64,000 nt of DNA from Hemileia vastatrix (GCA_030280995.1 JASXTE010000054.1:62001-126000); one strand, 5' to 3'; positions 35,487-47,294 are shown, counted from the stretch's first letter. Translations and numbers: made by a program. The notes: generated by a model not told the origin, from the sequence alone.

Positions 35487-38400
35487 TAAAGTATAAAGAA
35501 TAAAGAAGAACACTTTCATTCGACAACAGAGAAGTTGTTGTATCTGAAAGAAGCCGCTGTAAACGATTCTCAGGACTAACGAACCAGAGGCCAAGTTAGA
35601 ACTGAGTGAGAAGCAAAGAACTGAACTGAACAACCTTAGAAGTAAAGAACTGGAGGAGAACAAGTCGACGAAGAGGGGGAGACAGAAGCTGCAAGATGTG
35701 AATTCAAGAAGACTAACAGATGAAAGACAAGACACGGATGACACCAGGAACCAACAAAAATGAATGCAAAGTCTTTCTTTTACATCACGCTAAGATTGAG
35801 GCAGAGAAAGAAGCAAAAGAAATGGTAAAAAGAAAAGAACTGAAAAGAAAAGAAAAGAGCTCAAAGTGAAATGTTGCCGTTAAAAGTGTTTTGGACTCTT
35901 TTCTTCCCTCAAATCCTTTTTTCCTTTTTTTCTTTTCTTTTTGTTCTTTGCTCTTTTCCCTTTTTTCCGTCTCGATTTCCTTTTATCCATCCGTGTCTAG
36001 TCTTTTTCTCTTCGGGTATCCTCTCATCCTCGACTTAGAACTCGCATTTGATTCACCGATCAACTTTTCATGCTTTTTTTATTTGTCTGAACCTGCGGAT
36101 AGAACATTGGGCCAGTTTTAGCAGTTCAAGACGTCTACTGTTCGAAAGTCCAGCACTTGCAAAGTTAGACATTTTGAAAGTTCGACATCCATGGTCTTTG
36201 TAGGCCTTTTCTTTGAGGGTCTTCTTGTCTCTCCTGCTACTTTTAGGAAGAATCTTTTGTCTGTTCGAGTTGTCATCGCGAGACGATCAGACCTTAAGAC
36301 TGTCGAACTGTTTTTTTTTGTTGGGTCCATAAGTCCTCTTCACCTGAAGTTTTCGAGAGTTTTTTCTCTCAAGAAGTTTACTTCTAGCGGAATTTTGCCA
36401 ATCAGGTTGCTAGTGGTATAAAAAAGATAAAAAAAAAACGAGTCGCACATTCGATATTCGATATTTGACGCCTCGAGCTTGACATTCACATAACAAATGA
36501 TCAGACTGTGATGCAACTCAGATGTGAATGGACTATGAGATGTGTGAATCTTCGATCTGACCTCGAGCTGAGCTAAGGAAAGAGAAAGACAGGAACCGAC
36601 CAGGTGGTTCAGCAACAAGTCTGATTCATTCATCAAAATCAACACCAAACTCATTCATCAGGACTGCTTAAAATATTTTCACCGTGAAGGCATGTTTCGC
36701 TGTGGTATTGAATTTCACTCATCTGCGAGTAGATGCTCATCTGATCCTCATCTGATCCTCATGGCTCGCCGCACATTCATCTGAATAGATGTGTAGTGTT
36801 GTTTATTCCTTTGTTTTTGGATGTTTGTCAATTTTTTCTTGTTATTCAGTTTGACTGTACTCTCTTTTCCCAGGCTGTTTCATTTTCTCACAATTCATGG
36901 CATCTGCCTTGCTGACTGGTGTGAGACTGGAAAGAGAAATAAAGCAAAAAGTAGAAAGAACAGAAAACAGAAAACAGAGAAAAGAGAGTGAGAAGAGAAG
37001 ATACAGTTCGTGCAATGAATGTCGATTGAAAGATCGATTGGAAAAATCAGCAACGGAATCTGAAAACTTTAGAAAAAAACTCACTCAGATTAGAAAGAAG
37101 AGAAAAGGAAAAAAAGATCGGCCCACTCGTTTAATGTTCGTGTCCATGTGGCAGTGTGAATGGTGGAAATCTATTTTCAATTTCCAATTTGTCAAGTGGT
37201 ACAAAATATCAAAAGAATTTACCCTCACTACATTATGAAGGTTTTCTCTTGACTGAAGATGAGTTATTTCTGATGAAGAAATTCATCATGGTTATAATTG
37301 ATGGTTGTGATGAAGGTTGAACATAAATCGCCAAACATCAATCACACCAATCACACCAGTGACAAGTCAGACTGTTTCAAGAGCTTGTAATGACGATGAG
37401 GACGATGATGATGAGGATGATGAGGATACAATCATCAAGTGATTTCTACTCATTTGCCTCTTGATTCATTCATCGGCCACTCGGGGTTTCAGTGGACACT
37501 GCAAATTAATCGATGTCACTGTGACAAGGAGCAGCGAGAAACCTTTCTTTGTCAGTGTAAAAGTTAGGACAAAGTTTAATCAACTTTGACGACTGGCCGA
37601 GTGGTATAATTGTAAAAATGTGACACTTGTACATATGTGTACATCTAAATTCACTGGACGTTGAATGTAAAGAGTGAAAAAAAGATTGGAAAGACTTTGA
37701 CAAGGAAAATTAGATTGTCCACTGGATGTTAACTTATTTTTGTTTTCTTGTTGCACTTGATCCTTCAGGCAAAAGACAGAGTTTAACATGGACACAGCTG
37801 AATAGTGGACGAGTTGAACTCGGAAAGAGGAAAAGAGGAAAAGATTTATTCGTCTCAATGAGACACAGACAAATCAAAGTGTAGGCGATGATTCAATCTC
37901 AAATGCCAAGGCAGGCACATTGTTCAATATTGAATTTGGACTTCGCATGAGATGATCAAGTGTCTCGGTCAAAATGGAATCAGTTATTCGACTGGTGCAG
38001 TCTTCATAAACACCAGTGAGGTGTTCTATTGTCGGTGACTGTGAGGTTCATTGTTTTTGCACCTACACACTGAACATCGTGGTAGCAGACCATCACGAGT
38101 TGTCGTGAAAAGTGCCAAGGACACAGAGGACGAAAATAAGGCAGAATAAGGCAAAATAAGGGAAAAGAAGACAAAAGAGTCTCACAGAACGTGGGGTAAT
38201 TGACTGGTCACTTTGATCACTTGTGTTACTGCCTCACGTGACTAGTATATTTCATCCTGACTTTGTTCCTTCACTTTGCCTAATGGTCGATTTTCCATTC
38301 TCCCAGACATAATTCGGCACCAGTTTAATTGCTTTGACTGAAAGTGACATTTTACGCTTGAGTGATTTTTTTCCTTTTCACTCTCAGAGGTTGACATTCA

Positions 38401-39721
38401 CAATTCACAATTCACAATTCAATGTTCACTGTTTTCTGTTCAACTGCTGATATGTTGATATGTTGATATGTGTGATTCATCTAACTGCAACTTATGCCTT
38501 GACTTTTTCCTGCCTTTTCTTCACGATTGTATCGCACGAATTTTGTCAAAAGCAATTCATTTTAATCATGGATATTGAATTTTTTTTGTTGATTCTTTTT
38601 TCCGACTGAATGTCGTTTCCGCTGTCCGATGAATCGGAAATCATTTCGTCAGGTAACTTGCATTTCATTAATTTATCGTTAGGATTTTTGTTGTTTCTAT
38701 GTATAGATGATCATTTATATTCATCGAAAGACTTTTTTTTCGGTGTAAGTCACTTTGAGTGTGTGACATTTGTTTTCCATTTGTGTTCATTCGTCGAGTG
38801 ACCATTTCTCCAAAGTGTGAGTGAATCAATGGACTCATTTGATATCACACTCATACATTTCAATTCATCCCTGTACATGTATTTATTTTGATTGACATTT
38901 GACGATTCGCCAGTTATTAAACGACTGGACCAACCTTTTTATTACCTATTGAGTTATTTATTAACATTATGTATGTTTGCTTGTCAAAGAGAGAATTATT
39001 TATTAATTGTCCGTACGATCAGAATTTCTTTTCCTCTCAGTCATAACAGCGTTTGAAGCATTCATCTTACACTTGTATGAAACATTGATGTGACAAGTGA
39101 AAAGTTTCTAAAATATTATTCTACTTAACTTGATGCATTTATATTTCCAATGGAAGATCGTGCTGATGAATGTTTCAACTTTTTGCTTCACCATCTTTTC
39201 CAATTGATGTCTTCATCTTGTATAACCTACTTGTTGGAGAAAGTGCATTGTTTCCTTGCTGATGGAAGAGATATTTCTTATTTCTTCTTATTTTTTCGGT
39301 CTTCGATGTTTCCTGTGGTTCACGTTCAAACCATGACACGTTGAATTGTTTTTCTCTTGAGAGATGATTGTCATAAATGAAAATGAAAAAGAGAAGAAAA
39401 AAATAAACATCTTCCAGACTCGAGCTATCGTAGTCCAGTGCAATAGTGTAAGATGTTCTTTCCAATAGTTCACACGGATAAATATTTGATGATCAGTTGT
39501 TGCTGAGGCATCTTGAGCTATTAATTGATTTTGCGCCGATACAAGGATTATATAGTTGTTTGTTCCACGTGGATGAACTCATCTCTCTTCCTGATCAATT
39601 TCATCTGGATCCACAGTAGATTACATCACTTCATGACTCACCAAGTTATTGACCTGTTTAACTTACCTGATGAAAATTACCTATCGTTGACCAGACACTC
39701 ATGAATTTCATTTTTTTCCAG

Positions 39722-41338
39722 CGATTCGAATTACTCATCTTTCAGTTCCCGAATTGATCTACAAGGGTGAACCATACTGGTTGAATTGTTCTTACGATCT
39801 AGAATCAGAACCTCTGTATTCTATAAAATGGTTTAAAAAGTTGTACGAAAAAGACAGAGCAGAAGATGGACTCAATTGGTCTGAATTCTATCGCTTCATT
39901 CCCAATGATGAAGAAGTTAAAAAGTCATTCAACATGAAAGGAATCAGAGTGGACTTGGAAAAATCGAATTATGGCAATGTGTACATCCACAACGGAGATT
40001 TCGACTCTGAAGGAACTTACAAGTGTGAAGTTTCTGCCGATGCTCCGTCCTTTGAAACAGTTCGAGAAGTTCAGGACGCCAGGATCTACTGTAAGTACTC
40101 AGCTGTTACTGCTAAGTTCAAAGTATTCGTAAATATCTAATTTTATTTCTTCGCCCGAATTTCCGCTTGAATGATAGATTTTGAAGCAAATCAACCAACA
40201 ATCAAAGGAGTAAGAGCCGAATATGGGATCGGTGACTATGGTATGTTTCTGCATTTTTCACTTTCATCATTTGAACCTTGCCTCACCTTTTGTCCTCATT
40301 CGCTTGTCTTCTTCTTCCATTGTGTGTATTGAACTTGTGGCGTACCTTGCAATGTATTAACCGAAGTAATCCATCGCGAACAGAGGAATTCCTCGGTACA
40401 AGACTCATGTTCAATCGCGTCATGGACTAAACTAACCATAAAGTGAATGCTTGGATGAATCTTGTGTATATTATGCGTCTCTTCATGTTGCAAAAATGAT
40501 TAATATATTTTTATTCTCCCAATACCTTTTCCTTTGTTCTTTACCATTTGCCTTGTGTATCGATCGATGTGTTCGTTTAATCAAATTCAAACAATTGGTC
40601 ACTACCATTGGACCATTCGGATTGAAAAACACCCAAATTCACATTTTCAAATTGAAACCATCTTCACACAATTTTGGTCACCAATGGAATAAAACTTGGC
40701 CAATCAATAACGTGGCGCCTCCTTCTGTTTGAACATTTGAACATTTGAACATTTGAACGATTTAATTCATTTATGGATGAACAACAGTTAACGCCAGTTG
40801 TAGCATTACATTTACTAAATCACACTTTAAGTCGATGACTCGCCTCGCTTGGTTCATCAATGGTGAATCAGTGCCTCATGCATATATTCGATCTGCTAAT
40901 CGACAAAATTATCACAGTAATTCACACGCTTTTTCCAAGACTTCTAAACAAGTTGATGATGATTCAGACGAAAGTTCTTTCCTCGAATCTTACCCACCTC
41001 CTTATCCATTATTTACAAGTTCAAATTTCAATTACAACAATAACAACAATGCAGATGAAGAAACAAGTCTGAATTTGAGCATTAAATTTTTAGTTAATCC
41101 CAAACATTTTATCAATGGTATAATGAAATTGAAATGTACAGCGTCTTCGATTCCTGAGTTGTATTCGAGATCATTTGAAGAAGTTATATTACTCCAATCA
41201 TCTCGTGGTCCTTCATCACGTTTTTCATCGACCGCAACTTACCTTTCGAGTAATAATTTAATGGCAACCCTCATATTATGTCACACAATCATCAGTTTAA
41301 CTTTTTTTCATAGACCGAATCTTCTAATTTTGTATTAA
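39722..41338 (+). CDS. Beaten-path (Beat)-like Ig-domain protein, exons 2-4
   Basis: Exons 39722-40090, 40178-40240 and 40788-41338, all joined in phase 1 at GT-AG sites (donors GTAAGT and GTATGT). Exon 2 holds the first Ig domain: W-L-N-C-S-Y-D-L-E, the tryptophan in I-K-W-F-K, F-Y-R-F-I-P, the V-D-L-E-x-S-N motif, and G-T-Y-K-C-E-V-S-A-D-A-P-S-F, which is diagnostic of Beat proteins. Exon 3 gives the linker (I-G-D-Y). Exon 4 has the second Ig-like domain with L-A-W-F-I-N-G-E and M-K-L-K-C-T-A-S. This domain is interrupted by an unusually long D/S/N-rich insert with N-N-N-N-N. A hydrophobic C-terminus (about the last 30 residues) suggests a GPI signal or membrane anchor. Beat proteins act at the surface of motor axons, often with Side partners, in axon guidance and synapse matching. 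The signal peptide must come from an upstream exon, best placed at 30456-31266. The gene is convergent with the TRF2 gene. Confidence 0.9.
40731..40758. repeat. 8-bp tandem repeat (gaacattt) inside the last Beat intron
   Basis: Three perfect copies, about 30 bases before the acceptor of the last exon, in the position where a branch point would normally lie. Confidence 0.9.
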
Positions 41339-41359
41339 ACTTTGAATTGCTTGGTTGCT

Positions 41360-41365
41360 TTTATT
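41360..41365 (-). terminator. PolyA signal of the TRF2 gene
   Basis: TTTATT on plus reads AATAAA on minus, about 90 bases past the TRF2 stop. It lies upstream of the Beat polyA signal, so the two transcripts would overlap tail to tail. Confidence 0.5.
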
Positions 41366-41393
41366 ATCGGAATTTACTCTCATGAAAAGAGAG

Positions 41394-41399
41394 AATAAA
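41394..41399 (+). terminator. PolyA signal of the Beat-like gene
   Basis: AATAAA lies 56 bases past the TAA stop at 41336-41338. A short GA-rich run (41403-41421) follows, before the TRF2 stop codon. Confidence 0.55.
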
Positions 41400-41453
41400 G
41401 GAGAGAGATAGAGAGAGAGAGACGGTGACAAACAGATGAGATTAGACAACAAA

Positions 41454-42050
41454 TCAATTGTTGCTTTTTGGTTTTTCTTTTTTAAATTCAAATAAAATCG
41501 GATATATATGATGTACAGCTGATTCAATTGAAGCAACTGACGGTGCAGTTATGGTGATTGCACCAGTTTGAAATATTTTGTAAGTTGCCCTTAGATCTTT
41601 ACACTTGTAGGTTGCACCTGGATGTAATTCAGGTTCGTATGAACAGACTTTCGGCATCGATTCAGCAAAAGCTGTAAGTTTGATACCAAAAGGTAAATTA
41701 ACAATGCCTAATACATTTACAACTCTAAATCGACTCAATTTCACTTTAAAACCTAATCGTTGGAGAATACGTCCTACCCTCCTGGCAGTTTTTCTAGAGT
41801 CGTCTTCGGATGTATTACCAGTGATAGTTACTTTACCCGATGACCATATTGATGCAGTTGATGTAGGATTTCGGAGTTTCATCGTCACCATTCCCTGTTC
41901 TCGTTTATATATTACATTTGAGCCATTGGTGGCGATTGATCGAAGATTCAGATGGCAATTAGTATTAAAACTTGATACCACATTTCCAATATTAATATCA
42001 ATTTGAATATCATTTTGTATTTCATTCTCAATCGAACAACAATCGTCCAT
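41454..42050 (-). CDS. TBPL1: TBP-related factor 2 / TBP-like protein 1, intronless
   Basis: A 198-residue protein with the two TBP repeats. The first has C-H-L-N-L-R-x-I-A, N-V-I-Y-K-R and S-I-W-S-S-G-K-V-T-I-T-G. The second has S-Y-E-P-E-L-H-P-G, L-R-A-T-Y-K-I-F-Q-T-G and I-Y-P-I-L-F-E-F. The tryptophan where TBP has the DNA-intercalating phenylalanine (I-F-S-S-G-K in TBP, I-W-S-S-G-K here) is typical of TLP/TRF2. This class binds TFIIA and TFIIB but not TATA boxes, and it drives TATA-less promoters. Length is close to vertebrate TBPL1 and lacks the long extensions known from Drosophila Trf2. I start at ATG 42050. The GTG just before it is in frame but not needed. The gene is a single exon. 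Its 3' end faces the Beat-like gene. Confidence 0.95.
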   Translation of the reverse strand: MDDCCSIENEIQNDIQIDINIGNVVSSFNTNCHLNLRSIATNGSNVIYKREQGMVTMKLRNPTSTASIWSSGKVTITGNTSEDDSRKTARRVGRILQRLGFKVKLSRFRVVNVLGIVNLPFGIKLTAFAESMPKVCSYEPELHPGATYKCKDLRATYKIFQTGAITITAPSVASIESAVHHIYPILFEFKKEKPKSNN

Positions 42051-42786
42051 CACAGAAATAAGGTTGATTGAGGAATATGGTTGCCGAGAGAGCGTTAGTT
42101 CACTAACAATTTCGGCAGATGTCGCTTCAAACGCTGAGGAAACACTTTTTTACTTTTTCATCAACCTGGTCTAACTTGGAAATTCATGGTCAACATTACT
42201 TGACGGTCGTCAGATGAATATATTCGTACAATAAATTTATATACAATCATTGAATTTATAATTTGATCATTTCATCCTTCAATTTATATCAAAAGTCATC
42301 AATTGATGGGTGTTTCTTCCCTTAATTACCTTACACAATCGCAAAGATGGCTTGATTATTTTTTTTGGCATGACATTAAATCCATCTATCGGTAAAATAA
42401 TACAATTTGACAATTGATATCAAATTTGCCAATTATATTTTTGATATAGATGTAATTTTCCAGATCTCCAGGTTAATTTTGTTGATTTGATGTGTGGTTG
42501 TCATTGCACATCAGAAAAGATGTCAAGTGAAGTCTTCATGGTTTTGAACAAGGTTGATAAAGAAGTAATGTTGTTGACTTTTGGCAATTCGTTCTATGAT
42601 CTCAGTCCTGACAAAGAAGAGTAATTCGAACTGGAACTTACAGAACAATTCCAATAATTTTTTTTTGAAACTGACGTTGAAGAAAGTTTTTTCCAAGACA
42701 CTTTCATTGACACTCCTATTGTAGAACTTTAGGATGCACAACAATTTACATCCTGGCCTGAACATCAGAAATTGAAAGTTCATTCG
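42051..42786. other. Upstream region of TRF2
   Basis: AT-rich DNA that should hold the TRF2 promoter on the minus strand. I see no TATA box at a suitable distance. Only short open frames occur, the longest being at 42523-42783 on the minus strand, without recognisable features. Confidence 0.35.
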
Positions 42787-43234
42787 ATGAAAGCTTGTAT
42801 ATTTGCTGTTTCTCTAGCAATCGTCAAGAATGGAAATGAAAGTGAAAAAATTCAACATACTCGTTAACGTTGTAAAATGTTGAACTGTTGACTTGATGGT
42901 ACCTTCATGATGAACTTTCTGATACAACAGGACATTATGAAGTGCATTGCCTCTGTTGCTGCATGACTTTAGATTATGGATTCAAAATGTGCCTCTTCGA
43001 CGTGTAAGAATAATTCAAATGGTCAAATGTTTCTTTACTGGTCACTTGTGTTTTTATCTTGTAAATTCAGTATGTTTTTGTCCATACGGCTGGTATTTCG
43101 ATGCATTCAGTGTGTTTACCCTGAGGATGAACCTCGAACAAAATATCGACAAGAAACAGTTTACACTGGACACGAAAATAATGGATTTCCAGTCAATAGT
43201 TGACAATTCACAGTTTACAATTCCTCCTTGTTAA
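42787..43234 (+). CDS. Candidate small secreted cysteine-rich protein, three short exons
   Basis: ATG 42787 opens a signal-peptide-like start (MKACIFAVSLAIV). A donor at 42842 (GTGAAA) or 42863 (GTTAAC) ends exon 1 in phase 1. Exon 2 (42931-43003) follows a gatacaacag acceptor, reads H-Y-E-V-H-C-L-C-C-C-M-T-L-D-Y-G, and ends at GTAAGA. Exon 3 has two usable acceptors. The one after tgcattcag (43111-43234) gives a tail with MNLEQNIDKKQFTLDTKIMD and ends I-P-P-C. The one after aaattcag (43071-43203) gives a different tail with C-I-Q-C. The product would be 83-90 residues. The C-x-C-C cluster with a later C and a P-P-C end loosely recalls small insect secreted domains of unknown function. Only exon 2 is restricted to one open frame. 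Exon 1's donor is weak and no polyA signal is obvious. Confidence 0.35.
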
Positions 43235-44515
43235 TCGCCTGTAGCCGACTTTTGACAAGATTATTTATCACAACTTCTCACACAACAAAAAGAAAATCAG
43301 GGATAATGGAAAAACTCTTCTCACTGTATCATGAAGTTAGAAGTTTTTTTTTATTTATTCTGTACGATTTTTTTTATTTTCTTTTTCCTCCTTATTTTTC
43401 CCTTGTAATTTGTCACATCCAACCAGTTAACAGGAAAAGACGGGAAAAACGAAACAACCTTGATAAACAATGGCTATCATTGCGTGAAGAGTCCACGACC
43501 GCAACGAGCTAACTTGTCTTTGATTCATTCATCGGCACTGTTGATGGTCCGATTATCATCATTATAGAGGAAAGAGTAGAAGATCTCAATGTAAATTAAC
43601 CGACGATCAAACATATTTGTCCAAACATTCCTATCACTGCTATATACGAGGACAAACATTTGATGAGAGACGGGTTGATTAAACAATGGATCGATCGAAC
43701 GATCACTCAATCAAGGGACAAGTTTACATTCATCACCATTATGGTTAATCGTTTACATCCACATTAACGTCCACTCTTATCCTTGAAGATCGACTTACTA
43801 AATTCGAATGTCCTTCAACCTAAGAACACATTTGTTTATGTTGTTGATCATATAAGATCGTTATTTCTATTTTTGCACATTTCGATCTCCTCTGATATTT
43901 TTTATTTGCTTTTGTCGACATCTTCGGTCGACTGTATCGATGGTCTTTTATACTGTTTTTACTTTATCATGTTATCATTTTCTCATGTTGTTCGTTGGAC
44001 TGGATGGTTGATTCTTTTTCTGTCTGTTTATTCGCCCGATCTTTCAGTCTGCAAAGAACAGTTTGCACTCGCAACGAAGAAAGAATGAAGAAAGAATGAA
44101 TCAATGAAAAGAATGACCAAGGAAAGTAAGAACAGTAAAACCATGTTCATGCTGAATAGATGTAACAAGAATGTTCACTGCCGAAGGAAAAGTGTTTACG
44201 GCATATAAGCAATCGAAAAATTCACTGATTGTAACGGTCAAATGTTGGAAGTCGTTGCTGCAGTTGCATGTTGGAAATGTTGAAGATGTTGGTGATGTCG
44301 GATGATTCAATAGGAAAAAGAAAGGGACACAGTCATGGCAAAAGGAAAAGGGAAAGCTGCAGGTTTTCTCAGGAGCACTTAAATTACATATGTTTGTTCA
44401 AAGGATACCTAAAAGTTCCATTAGTTGAACAAACAACCTATCAGTTACTTTGCTCTTTCCCTCCTATTCTCCTGGTCCAGTTTCCTCTTTCTCTCTTATT
44501 CTCTCTTATTCTGTC

Positions 44516-44571
44516 TTTCTCTTTCTCTTCTTTCTCTTCTTTCTCTTCTTTCTCTTCTTTCTCTCTTCTTC
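44516..44571. repeat. 9-bp pyrimidine tandem repeat (tttctcttc)
   Basis: About six copies, several perfect. All three frames on the plus strand stay open across it. Confidence 0.95.
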
Positions 44572-46098
44572 CTCTTCTATCTGCTATTTCTTCCCTTCAG
44601 AAGGCTTCACTTGCATTTTCGATTTGTCCGACATCAACTGTTTTCTCACCAGGCAAACACGACAAGATGGTCGATTTTCCGATTTTCCGTTTTACCGTTT
44701 CACCCTCATTGGCAAGTCGGTCAAAATGGACAGAGTATTTGCCGGGTCTGTCCATCTCATTGACATTTAAAAACACATTTCAATTATCAAGCTAGAACAG
44801 TGAAGAAACTTCAACAGACAGTCTAATGAACTCTGAATCAATGTGTGTAACACGTAATGGTCTTCACCTGATGGTCAAGTGAATAATGAGTCCGTCAGTT
44901 TGTTCATTCACCTACGCAAAGTCACTTGTTCTCAATCTTCAATCTTTACGAGATAAAAAAATTTCACACAAGTAACAAATTACATTTCCACTTGACTCGT
45001 ATACAACCTGCTGCGCTGGTTGTTCTGACTGCTCTGACTTTTCACACTTCTTAGACTGACGAATTGATCAAGTAGTAGAATAGCAGAATGGTAGAATGAT
45101 AGAATAGTAGAATAGTACAATTTTAAAATAGTAAAACTAGTAGACAGAGAAAACTGACAAACGTTGCTTCAGTCAAATTTGGAAATGCAAAAGACATCCT
45201 CTGCAACTCAATCAAACATCGTCAGCATCTCAAATATGACACGAGAATACACACATTCATACACATTTACACACATTTACACTTGGCCATTTGATACAGC
45301 ATCTTCATACAACTGGCACACAAATTGCGTACGCACATTGAGATTTTTTTTCCTGGTGAACAAGCATCAGTCCGATTTTTATACCACTGTTAACATCAAC
45401 TTTCCAACAAGTGTCATATTCTTTACTCAGTCAGCAATTAAGAGAGTGATCAATCAATTCAAAAATTGACTCTTACAATGTACATTGATTGTTGAGAAAG
45501 ACAATGGATGTTGTAAACACTCGCGTGGTGAACGAAAGCTAAATGGCCTCAATTACAATGACAAATTGAGTGAAATTAAAGTTGAAAATTGTGCAACAGA
45601 ATGACAAATTGGATGAAGAGCAGGTTAAATTTCACAATTGACAAAGCATGTAATTTTATTTCGGTGACATGAATTTTTTTTTTTTGTCTCTTTCTGGGGG
45701 TTCGATATCACAGTTGAAGTGATCTTTTCTACTTTTCTTTCTCTTTTCAACAAGAGGGTTCCCTGCACCTTTTAATTCATTCATTGGACCAATTGATTGG
45801 TGGTGCTGATTCAATTGAACAAGAGGTTGAATAAGAGGGAATAGAAAAGAGAAGCTGAAAACAGTTTTGTAACAACATTCAATTGTCATTGTAGGAGGAG
45901 GAGGGGAAAGATGAAGAGAAGAAGGGAAGCAAAGAAGAAAAGAAGAAAATAGAAAAGATGAGTAGGATGAGCAGGATGAGGAGGGAGGGTGTGAAGAGAG
46001 CGAGGGTCACACAATTCAATTGAATCATTGGTGCGAATTGAATGGTGGGGAAGGAGAAGGCACAAAAATGGTCGATGTCGGCTCCCTCAATGCTTCAT

Positions 46099-46163
46099 GT
46101 TGAATTGTGGATGTTGAATGTTGAATGTTGGATGCTGGATGTTGGATGCTGGATGCTGGATGT
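46099..46163. repeat. Tandem repeat of gaatgtt/ggatgct units
   Basis: Units of 7 bases alternate between gaatgtt, ggatgct and ggatgtt, suggesting expansion with point divergence. Confidence 0.9.
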
Positions 46164-47262
46164 AACACTGTGGACGGTTGATTCATCCCGGATGGTATAA
46201 AAGGAGGTGAGAGAGAAAGAAAGAGAAAGACGGAAAAGGAGCCTGCTTGTGTCTTCGTACGAGCTGGTGAATTGGTGAGTTTGCTATAGAAGGATCATTC
46301 AAGGGGGCAAAGAGTGAAGGCAGGATTAACTGTTTTAATTAGCCTGCCCTTTATTTGCCCAGAGCCTCTTTGCTTGCCTTCTGTTTCCTCTTCACTCTAT
46401 TCACTCTCTAACCTCTCTTTCTTTCTTTCTTTCTCTCTTTCTCTATTCTGCTGAAAGATCCGTTCACTCATCAACCAGCCTTCACCAAGCGACATCCGAC
46501 ATTCAGCATGCAGCTTAAATGCATCCTCTCAATCATCTCTCACTCATCACTCACGGCAAGAACAAAATTTGTGCCTGTTTATACTTTTCTTTATACTCTT
46601 TGATTCTGCAAACAAAACACATAAAAAGACACCACTGACAATAGGAACACCCACGCTAGTTGGTGAAGAAGAAGAGTGTGACAGATGCTTTCACCCAAAC
46701 AGTTTTCTTCACTTCTTTTCAATCTGTATTCACGAACAAGATAAAAACTGCATGCACCCAAATACATACAAATACACACGGGCAAAAGGTTACATAGTCA
46801 TCGAGGAGGGAAAAAGAACAGAAGAAAAGATGAAAGAGAAAAAAAGGAAAAAAAAGGGAAAAAAGGAACAAGAAGCGACAGAGACATATGGAGCAAATAA
46901 TGCATCATCCGCATCACTTGTTAGCTCAGAAACATTGGCTGTCCTCTTGTATCCCCTTGTATGCTCATACTCATCCTCATTCTCAGTGACCCTTGTGAAT
47001 TGCATGAGTAATGAATACAAAGGGCTCGAACAATGATATCTAGGGACACGAAAAGTTGGGATTGATTCGATCATCCCTTTACCATTGACCATCGATCAGC
47101 ATCATCTGCATCATTCTTTGATCTGTGACCTGTGACCTTCCAACTCAAGGTATGATGTAAATTATTTAAACTGCATTGTATCCTCTCTAAAGGTTGTGTT
47201 GACTGACAAGAGAAACAAACTGAGGTGAAAAACGTTACGTCTCAAAGTGATACAAGAGAATA

Positions 47263-47294
47263 TTTGATCATTTGATCATTTGATCATTTGATCA
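47263..47294. repeat. 8-bp tandem repeat (tttgatca), four copies
   Basis: Four perfect copies. Each contains the palindrome TGATCA. Confidence 0.95.

Larger units (their letters stand above)
31267..39721 (+). other. Proposed large first intron of the Beat-like gene
   Basis: Bounded by a GTAAGG donor and a tttttttccag acceptor. It contains short-unit repeats at 31413, 31885, 34183 and 35449, pyrimidine and purine tracts (33720-33785, 35430-35500, 35915-35970), and a phase-compatible signal-peptide-like segment at 34001-34085. I see no domain-bearing ORF. A 64-codon frame at 39150-39344 is unsupported. Confidence 0.4.

Noticed and set aside
41680..42006. 108-codon plus-strand frame opposite TRF2
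   Set aside because: An antisense shadow of the conserved TRF2 coding region.
44268..44795. 175-codon plus-strand ORF
   Set aside because: Kept open by a pure 9-bp CT array. All three frames are open there.
46569..47036. 155-codon plus-strand ORF
   Set aside because: K/E-rich middle from a purine tract, and the opposite strand is also open.
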